A DNA stretch of 64,000 bases, taken from positions 2,284,244 through 2,348,243 of the forward strand of contig NZ_LT707409.1 in NCBI RefSeq assembly GCF_900156875.1. The letters are read 5' to 3'. Numbering within the stretch: position 1 is the first letter of the stretch; every line of letters begins with the position of its first letter. The stretch is from Robertmurraya dakarensis (GTDB lineage: Bacteria > Bacillota > Bacilli > Bacillales > Cytobacillaceae). This document shows, one piece after another, positions 58,558 through 64,000 of this stretch. The translations under genes and the position numbers were made by a program. Under the pieces are notes generated by a model. That model saw only the letters and a list, made by a program, of their open reading frames with translations. It had not been told where the DNA came from and made no database searches.

Positions 58558-60300
58558 TTGCAAAAGAGAAGGTACTCTATATACCTGCTATGCTTTATTC
58601 TCTTGTTCGGGTTTCAACTCCCTGAGACAGGTACAAAAGCGGCAGGGGACACCATTACCATTTCAGCAGATCATTTGAATGTGAGAGAAGGTCCTGGCTT
58701 AAGCTATAAGGTGGTTGGCAAGGTAAACAAAGGAGACACCTTTTCCATTCAGAAAGTACAAGGAGACTGGTACCAAATTTCGATGAAAAACGGTACGGGC
58801 TGGGTCGCGGGCTGGCTTGTCACTAAGAATAAAGCTGTGAATGAAGCACGCACCGGTCAGGTTACGGCTGATGCATTAAGAGTCAGAACCAGGCCTGGGA
58901 CAAGCTATCAGGTGGCAGGTTCATTGAAAAAAGGAGATACCATTAAAATTATCCAAGAAGATAACAATTGGTATGAAGTATCTACAGCTTTTGGAAAAGG
59001 GTGGGTCTCTAAAGATTATGTTCAAACTGGCTCTCCTTCAGGAAAAGCCCCGGCTAGTTCAGAGGGCAAAAGCGGACAAATAACAGCGGATTCCTTAAAT
59101 GTCAGACAGGAACCATCGTTACAGTCAGATGTAATCGGGAAACTTGAAAAAGGATCAAAGGTAATCATCCTTGCTGAGCAAAATGGATGGACGAAAATCA
59201 GTTTTTCTAATAAGACAGCTTGGATTAGCAGTGATTATGTCAAAATCACAGGCAGAGGTCAAACCTCTGATGTACAGCAGCCACTAACTGCTGGAGCCGG
59301 TCCGCTTGCAGGTCAGGTTGGCAGTATTTCAGCTACGACTTTAAATGTGAGAGATTCAAATTCCTTGAACGGAAAAATTATCGGCAAAGTAACAAAAGGG
59401 GAAACATTTAAATTAATAGAGGAAAGAAACAACTGGGTTAAAATACAACTTAAAAATGGAACATATGGTTGGATAGCCGGATGGTACATAGAAAAATCTG
59501 CACAAACGACGAATAACTCAGATGAAGCAAAAAGCCAAATAACCATTCTTCATGATGGAACAAATATTAGGCAGGGACCCGATTTAAACACAGAGGTCAT
59601 TTACCGTGCAAATTATGGTGAGTCTTTTTCAATAATCAACGCGCATCGTGACTGGTATGAGATCCAGCTGTCCGATGGCAAAAATGGATTTGTAGCGGGA
59701 TGGATTGTATCGGCTAATGGGGCCATTCCGGATTCAGAAAAGCACGCTGCAGACGGCAGTTTAAGCAATAAAACGATTATGATTGATCCTGGCCATGGCG
59801 GACGAGATAACGGAACAACAGGCTCTAGCGGAACGATTGAAAAAAAATTAACGCTGCAGACAAGCAAGCTTTTGTACAACAAGCTGCGTGCTTCTGGGGC
59901 AAATGTCATTCTAACGCGAAACAGTGATACCTATCTGTCACTGTCAACAAGAGTAAGCATGGCTCATTATCAAAACGTGGATGCATTTATTAGTATTCAC
60001 TATGATAGTGTAACGGATTCAACTGTTAAAGGAATGACAACATACTATTACAGCACTTCTCAAAAACCATTAGCCGCTTCGATTCATATGTCAACTCAGA
60101 ATCAGACTAAGTTAAAAAATCGCGGCGTTCGCTTTGGTGACTATCATGTGTTAAGAGAAAATAGACAAAAAGCCGTACTAATTGAATTAGGGTATTTGAG
60201 CAATCCAACCGAGGAATTACTCCTAACTTCCAGCGGGTATCAAGAACAAGTAACCAACGGAATTCATCAAGGATTAATCCAATACTTTAAACAATTTTAG
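58558..60300 (+). CDS. yrvJ: YrvJ-like N-acetylmuramoyl-L-alanine amidase with five SH3b domains
   Basis: 580 residues. Signal peptide about 1-30 (YLLCFILLFGFQLP), then five bacterial SH3 repeats each with a LNVREGPGLSYKVVGKV-type motif and a W-x(2)-V/I turn (about 35-100, 100-160, 170-230, 255-320, 325-390), then an Amidase_3 domain (about 400-580) with DPGHGG (zinc His), ISIHYDS and a final IELGYLSN Glu. Secreted, binds the wall through SH3b and cuts the amide bond. TTG start with GGGAGGAG upstream. The longer variant of YrvJ. Confidence 0.94.
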   Translation: MQKRRYSIYLLCFILLFGFQLPETGTKAAGDTITISADHLNVREGPGLSYKVVGKVNKGDTFSIQKVQGDWYQISMKNGTGWVAGWLVTKNKAVNEARTGQVTADALRVRTRPGTSYQVAGSLKKGDTIKIIQEDNNWYEVSTAFGKGWVSKDYVQTGSPSGKAPASSEGKSGQITADSLNVRQEPSLQSDVIGKLEKGSKVIILAEQNGWTKISFSNKTAWISSDYVKITGRGQTSDVQQPLTAGAGPLAGQVGSISATTLNVRDSNSLNGKIIGKVTKGETFKLIEERNNWVKIQLKNGTYGWIAGWYIEKSAQTTNNSDEAKSQITILHDGTNIRQGPDLNTEVIYRANYGESFSIINAHRDWYEIQLSDGKNGFVAGWIVSANGAIPDSEKHAADGSLSNKTIMIDPGHGGRDNGTTGSSGTIEKKLTLQTSKLLYNKLRASGANVILTRNSDTYLSLSTRVSMAHYQNVDAFISIHYDSVTDSTVKGMTTYYYSTSQKPLAASIHMSTQNQTKLKNRGVRFGDYHVLRENRQKAVLIELGYLSNPTEELLLTSSGYQEQVTNGIHQGLIQYFKQF

Positions 60301-60306
60301 CTACAA

Positions 60307-60333
60307 AAAAAGAGAGCACTGAGCTCTCTTTTT
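60307..60333. terminator. Bidirectional terminator between yrvJ and dtd
   Basis: Perfect 11-bp stem AAAAAGAGAGC / GCTCTCTTTTT, 5-base loop; A-run and T-run at either side. Confidence 0.92.
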
Positions 60334-60338
60334 CATTT

Positions 60339-60779
60339 CTATTTACTTTCAATAATTAGCGTTACCGGTCCATCATTGGTGAGCTGAACATCCATCATCG
60401 CTCCAAATTTTCCAGTTTCGACTTTAACACCTTTTTCGCGCAGCAGCCCGTTAAAGCCTTCATAGATTTCCAAAGCATGGTCTGGCTTGGCAGCTTCCAT
60501 AAAGTTAGGTCTTCTCCCTTTTCGGCAATCCCCGTATAAGGTGAATTGTGAGACTGAAAGAATTTCTCCTCCAACATCGAGAAGAGAGAGATTCATTTTT
60601 CCATCTTCATCCTCAAAGACACGCAGGTTCACAATCTTATCCGCTAAATAAGCAGCCTCTTCTTTGCTGTCATCGTGAGTTACACCAACAAGGAGGACAA
60701 ACCCTTTCTTAATCTTCCCTACAACATCGCCCTCTACCACTACTTGTGCTTCTTTACTGCGTTGTACCACTACCTTCAT
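60339..60779 (-). CDS. dtd: Dtd, D-aminoacyl-tRNA deacylase
   Basis: Removes D-amino acids and glycine from mischarged tRNA. 146 residues; the [10 protein letters not shown] motif (about 77-86) and the cross-subunit Gly-Pro in [11 protein letters not shown] (about 135-145) form the D-chirality pocket. AAAGGAG before ATG. It starts 12 bases after relA, the usual pair. Confidence 0.96.
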   Translation of the reverse strand: MKVVVQRSKEAQVVVEGDVVGKIKKGFVLLVGVTHDDSKEEAAYLADKIVNLRVFEDEDGKMNLSLLDVGGEILSVSQFTLYGDCRKGRRPNFMEAAKPDHALEIYEGFNGLLREKGVKVETGKFGAMMDVQLTNDGPVTLIIESK

Positions 60780-60791
60780 AACAGAACTCCT

Positions 60792-62987
60792 TTAATTCAT
60801 TATTCTTCGAACAGCATAGATATCAGGAATTTGTTTAATCCGGTCTACTACTTTTTGCAGATGAGATACATTCTCTATTAAAATCGACATACTAATCGTT
60901 GCCATTTTATTGCGATCCGTTTTCCCAGTGACCGTTGAAATATTTGTCTTTGTTTCATTCACTGCCTGCAATACTTCATTCAACAGGCCTCTGCGGTCAT
61001 ACCCTGTAATTTCAATATCAACATTGTATTCTTTCCGTTCATTCAAGCCAGTTTCCCACTCAACAGGAATCAGTCTTGCTTTAGCATCTTCAGTATCAAT
61101 ATTGGTACAGTCAGAACGATGGACAGACACGCCTCGGCCCTTCGTAATAAAGCCGACAATGTCATCCCCCGGAACAGGACTGCAGCATCTGGAAAGTCGT
61201 ATAAGCAGATTATCAATACCTGATACGCGTACACCTGACTCACGTTTTTTCTTTGTCGGTAATGGCTTTAATTCACTTACCGCATCTGAAATCGTAGCGA
61301 CTTGTTCAAGATCCCGCTTTTTACGCCATTTTTCTGTTAACCGATTTGCCACCTGAAGAGCCGTTACACCGTTATAGCCTACCGCTGCATACATATCTTC
61401 TTCATTGGCAAAATTAAATTTCTCAGCCACTCTTTTAATATTATCAGGTGTTAAAATCTCTTTCAGATCAAACTCCATATTGCGGATTTCTCTTTCGACC
61501 TGTTCGCGGCCCTTCTCGACATTTTCTTCTTTTCGCTGCTTCTTGAAAAATGCCCTGATCTTATTTTTGGCCTGTGATGTTTGCGCTAACTTCAGCCAAT
61601 CCTGACTAGGTCCATAAGAATGCTTTGAAGTTAGAATTTCAATAATATCGCCGGTCTTTAACTTATAATCAAGGGTAACCATTTTCCCATTCACTTTTGC
61701 ACCGATCGTTTTATTGCCAATTTCAGAATGGATCCGATAAGCAAAATCAATCGGCACCGAACCTGCCGGAAGCTCCAGGACATCCCCTTTTGGTGTGAAT
61801 ACAAACACCATATCGGAGAATAGATCAATCTTCAACGATTCCATAAATTCTTCAGCATTCGCTGTTTCATTTTGAAATTCTAATATTTCGCGGAACCAAG
61901 TTAATTTTTCTTCTAAAGAAGAACCTTCATTAACTGATTTCCCCTCTTTATAAGCCCAGTGAGCAGCAACCCCGAATTCAGCAATTTGATGCATTTCAGA
62001 TGTTCTGATTTGAACTTCAAGAGGATCTCCCTTAGGACCAATTACCGTCGTATGCAAGGATTGATACATATTAGGCTTCGGCATAGCAATATAATCCTTA
62101 AATCTTCCTGGCATAGGCTTCCAGCAAGTATGAATAATCCCAAGCACGGCGTAGCAATCTTTAATACTATTAACCACAATTCTTACGGCCAGCAGATCAT
62201 AAATTTCGTTAAACTGTTTATTTTGAATAACCATTTTTCGATAAATACTATAAATATGCTTCGGACGTCCCGATATATCAGCATTGATTGATACATCTGC
62301 CAGAGAGCTCCGCATAATCTCGATGACTTCATCAAGGTACTGTTCGCGCTCCGCACGCTTCTTTTTCATGAGATTAACAATTCGATAGTATTGCTGTGGA
62401 TTCAAATACCGCAGTGCAGTATCCTCTAATTCCCATTTAATTTTGGAAATTCCGAGTCGATGTGCAAGCGGCGCAAATATTTCCAATGTTTCATTCGCAA
62501 TACGTCTCTGCTTTTCAGCTGGGAGATGCTTTAAGGTCCGCATATTATGAAGTCTATCAGCAAGCTTAATTAATATCACACGAATATCCTGAGCCATCGC
62601 CACGAACATTTTCCGGTGATTTTCAGCTTGTTGTTCTTCATGCGATTTATATCTAATTTTTCCGAGCTTCGTAACACCATCGACTAACATAGCCACTTCA
62701 TCATTGAATTCCCTGCGGATATCATCCAGAGTTACCTCTGTATCCTCAACGACATCGTGGAGAAAACCTGCACCAACCGTATCTGGATCCATCTCCAAAT
62801 CAGCTAGAATTCCAGCTACTTGAATGGGATGAATAATATACGGCTCTCCAGATTTTCGATATTGTTCACGATGTGCATGTCTAGCAAATTCATAAGCTTT
62901 TTTAACTAGTTCAACATGCTCATCATTTAAATATTTTCTAGTTTTATCGATGACTTGTTCGGCGGTTAGTACTTGGTCCTTCGCCAT
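60792..62987 (-). CDS. relA: RelA/SpoT homologue, bifunctional (p)ppGpp synthetase/hydrolase
   Basis: 731 residues. HD hydrolase domain at the N-terminus ([12 protein letters not shown] near 73-84 and the RLHNMRTL motif near 144), synthetase domain (RVILI.., [19 protein letters not shown] near 297-315), TGS ([17 protein letters not shown] near 394), zinc-finger domain ([12 protein letters not shown]) and C-terminal ACT domain ([18 protein letters not shown]). The intact HD suggests both activities. The leader (62988-63100) has a promoter and a palindrome. Confidence 0.98.
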   Translation of the reverse strand: MAKDQVLTAEQVIDKTRKYLNDEHVELVKKAYEFARHAHREQYRKSGEPYIIHPIQVAGILADLEMDPDTVGAGFLHDVVEDTEVTLDDIRREFNDEVAMLVDGVTKLGKIRYKSHEEQQAENHRKMFVAMAQDIRVILIKLADRLHNMRTLKHLPAEKQRRIANETLEIFAPLAHRLGISKIKWELEDTALRYLNPQQYYRIVNLMKKKRAEREQYLDEVIEIMRSSLADVSINADISGRPKHIYSIYRKMVIQNKQFNEIYDLLAVRIVVNSIKDCYAVLGIIHTCWKPMPGRFKDYIAMPKPNMYQSLHTTVIGPKGDPLEVQIRTSEMHQIAEFGVAAHWAYKEGKSVNEGSSLEEKLTWFREILEFQNETANAEEFMESLKIDLFSDMVFVFTPKGDVLELPAGSVPIDFAYRIHSEIGNKTIGAKVNGKMVTLDYKLKTGDIIEILTSKHSYGPSQDWLKLAQTSQAKNKIRAFFKKQRKEENVEKGREQVEREIRNMEFDLKEILTPDNIKRVAEKFNFANEEDMYAAVGYNGVTALQVANRLTEKWRKKRDLEQVATISDAVSELKPLPTKKKRESGVRVSGIDNLLIRLSRCCSPVPGDDIVGFITKGRGVSVHRSDCTNIDTEDAKARLIPVEWETGLNERKEYNVDIEITGYDRRGLLNEVLQAVNETKTNISTVTGKTDRNKMATISMSILIENVSHLQKVVDRIKQIPDIYAVRRIMN

Positions 62988-63021
62988 ATAATCACCTTAT
63001 CTATTTTAAAATTCATCTAAT

Positions 63022-63037
63022 TGTTAAACATTTAACA
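63022..63037. promoter_or_regulatory. Palindrome in the relA leader
   Basis: TGTTAAA-CA-TTTAACA, 7-bp arms, about 35 bases before the relA ATG. A second stem CATTCT / AGAATG lies beside it. Either may be an operator or an RNA element. Confidence 0.5.
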
Positions 63038-63065
63038 TTCTTTTTAAATTAGAATGATTGTTACT

Positions 63066-63094
63066 ATTATCGAAAAAAAAATGACATATGTAAA
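63066..63094 (-). promoter_or_regulatory. Probable relA promoter
   Basis: Minus-strand TTTACA (63089-63094), 17 bases, GATAAT (63066-63071), leaving a leader of about 75 bases. The 273-base relA-apt gap otherwise holds only A/T-rich sequence and the apt terminator. Confidence 0.7.
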
Positions 63095-63225
63095 GAGATA
63101 CAGTACTCTTTTTCTTGGAAAATAAAGTTTTTGTCGAAATTTGAGTTAAAAACTACTATTTAAAGGGTTTTTTTACCATTTTAAATAAATATAAGGAATA
63201 AATAGTCATTCTTCCCATAACAGAA

Positions 63226-63249
63226 AAGAGCGCATCATACAGCGCTCTT
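63226..63249 (-). terminator. Terminator of apt
   Basis: 8-bp stem AAGAGCGC / GCGCTCTT, 8-base loop, TTTC after it on the minus strand. Confidence 0.75.
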
Positions 63250-63260
63250 CTTGTTAAACT

Positions 63261-63773
63261 TTAGTAGTGCATTAAAGTGAGGACGTCATAACCTTCTAGT
63301 TTCTTTCGTCCATCTAAGTAGCTTAGTTCTATTAAGAAAGCAATTCCTGCTACAACCCCGCCAAGTTCTTCAACGAGCTTAATTGTTGCTTCAATCGTTC
63401 CGCCTGTCGCAAGCAGGTCATCCGTAATTAGCACTCGCTGCCCTGGTTTAATAGCATCTTTATGAATCGTTAAGACATCCTTCCCGTACTCAAGGCCATA
63501 ATCTACTTTTACCGTTTCACGAGGAAGTTTGCCTTCTTTACGAACAGGAGCAAAACCAATTCCTAAAGAATAAGCGACTGGACAGCCGATAATAAAGCCT
63601 CTTGCCTCAGGTCCAACGATAAGGTCAATATCTTTGTCACGTGCATATTCTACAATTTGATCGGTAGCATATCGATATGCATCACCATTGTTCATTAATG
63701 GTGTGATGTCTTTAAATTTAATTCCCTCTTTTGGCCAATCCTCTACAATTGCGATATGTTGTTTTAAATCCAT
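63261..63773 (-). CDS. apt: Apt, adenine phosphoribosyltransferase
   Basis: Salvages adenine with PRPP. 170 residues: [16 protein letters not shown] at 12-27, [18 protein letters not shown] near 53, and the PRPP motif [13 protein letters not shown] near 119. Its ATG overlaps the recJ stop (TAATG). Lies between recJ and relA as in B. subtilis. Confidence 0.98.
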   Translation of the reverse strand: MDLKQHIAIVEDWPKEGIKFKDITPLMNNGDAYRYATDQIVEYARDKDIDLIVGPEARGFIIGCPVAYSLGIGFAPVRKEGKLPRETVKVDYGLEYGKDVLTIHKDAIKPGQRVLITDDLLATGGTIEATIKLVEELGGVVAGIAFLIELSYLDGRKKLEGYDVLTLMHY

Positions 63774-64000
63774 TATAATTTAGCCTCCTCAAAATTAACC
63801 GACCCTTGTATCCTTTGATCAAACCAGCTTTTCAGCTGCTGATAGGAAGAATATAATAATTCACTTTCAAGAGCATATTGTGCTTGTTTTTGTTGATACG
63901 TAGGTGATTCAGATAAATCTTTCTTATTTACAACCTTATTTAAGGTGATAGATCCCTCATTTAAGGATATAAAATCTAATTCAAGAAACACTTGTGACAT
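63773..64000 (-). CDS. recJ: RecJ, single-strand DNA exonuclease (C-terminal end, cut by window edge)
   Basis: The last 75 residues only; the rest lies beyond the right edge. It has no catalytic DHH motif in the window, only the family C-terminal tail ([19 protein letters not shown] and [12 protein letters not shown]). Identification relies on context (recJ-apt-relA is a conserved order) and similarity of the tail to long Bacillus RecJ proteins. Stop TAA overlaps the apt ATG. Confidence 0.85.
   Translation of the reverse strand: MSQVFLELDFISLNEGSITLNKVVNKKDLSESPTYQQKQAQYALESELLYSSYQQLKSWFDQRIQGSVNFEEAKL

Noticed and set aside
60910-61356. 148-codon plus-strand frame antisense to relA
   Set aside because: Long antisense frames are common opposite biased coding sequence; no start signal and relA is clearly the real gene.

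Overview
The window is core chromosome of a low-GC, endospore-forming Firmicute of the family Bacillaceae (Bacillus sensu lato). The evidence is the gene content (spoIIP, gpr, sigK, sda, the comE locus, an RsfA/GerR-type regulator, cymR, RecD2, RarA), very close similarity and near-identical order to the Bacillus subtilis prmA-dnaJ to recJ segment, frequent TTG/GTG starts with strong ribosome binding sites, T-box leaders and a CIRCE operator. Most genes lie on the minus strand. I see no prophage, transposase, CRISPR array, rRNA or tRNA. Species cannot be fixed from the sequence alone.

Layout from left to right. 1-5.5 kb: heat-shock operon hrcA-grpE-dnaK-dnaJ-prmA behind a perfect CIRCE. 5.6-12.3 kb: hemW, lepA, the sporulation genes yqxA, spoIIP and gpr, and rpsT. 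12.3-18.4 kb: holA, small yqzM, the DNA-uptake genes comEC, comEB and comEA, and divergent comER. 18.5-23.5 kb: compact operon yqeG-yqeH-aroE-yqeI-nadD-yqeK-rsfS-yqeM (ribosome assembly, NAD, shikimate). 23.7-26.8 kb: DnaA-box cluster plus sda, phospholipid genes psd and pssA, a tiny YjcZ-like membrane protein and an uninterrupted sigK. 27.0-27.8 kb: a stretch of tandem very small ORFs, including a YrzI-family member, with its own promoter, twin internal hairpins and a terminator. 27.9-38.9 kb: yrhC, mtnN, yrzA, yrrS, pbpI, greA, udk, the tRNA wobble-uridine genes trhP2, trhP1 and trmR, mltG, yrzB, ruvX and ireB. 39-42 kb: T-box-controlled alaS. 42-51 kb: yrrI, small yrrD-region genes, recD2, yrrB, mnmA, iscS-type yrvO, cymR and a YczE-family membrane protein. 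51.4-54.4 kb: rarA, an RsfA-like regulator, tcdA and 6S RNA. 54.5-58.1 kb: aspS and hisS behind a T-box with a REP-like palindromic repeat in the leader. 58.1-64 kb: yrzK, an SH3b amidase, dtd, relA, apt and the end of recJ.

Functional themes are translation quality (three synthetases, four wobble/anticodon-loop tRNA modification steps, LepA, RsfS, YqeH, Dtd), stress and stringent response (DnaK system, RelA, 6S RNA), sporulation, and sulfur handling (cymR, yrvO, mnmA, mtnN, yrhC).

I found no obviously new large system. The least explained structures are the multi-ORF small-peptide transcript at 27.0-27.8 kb, a 12-bp terminator hairpin that contains the pbpI ribosome binding site and ends exactly at its start codon, a 21-bp terminator written into the last codons of holA, and cymR translationally overlapping a YczE-type membrane protein gene.
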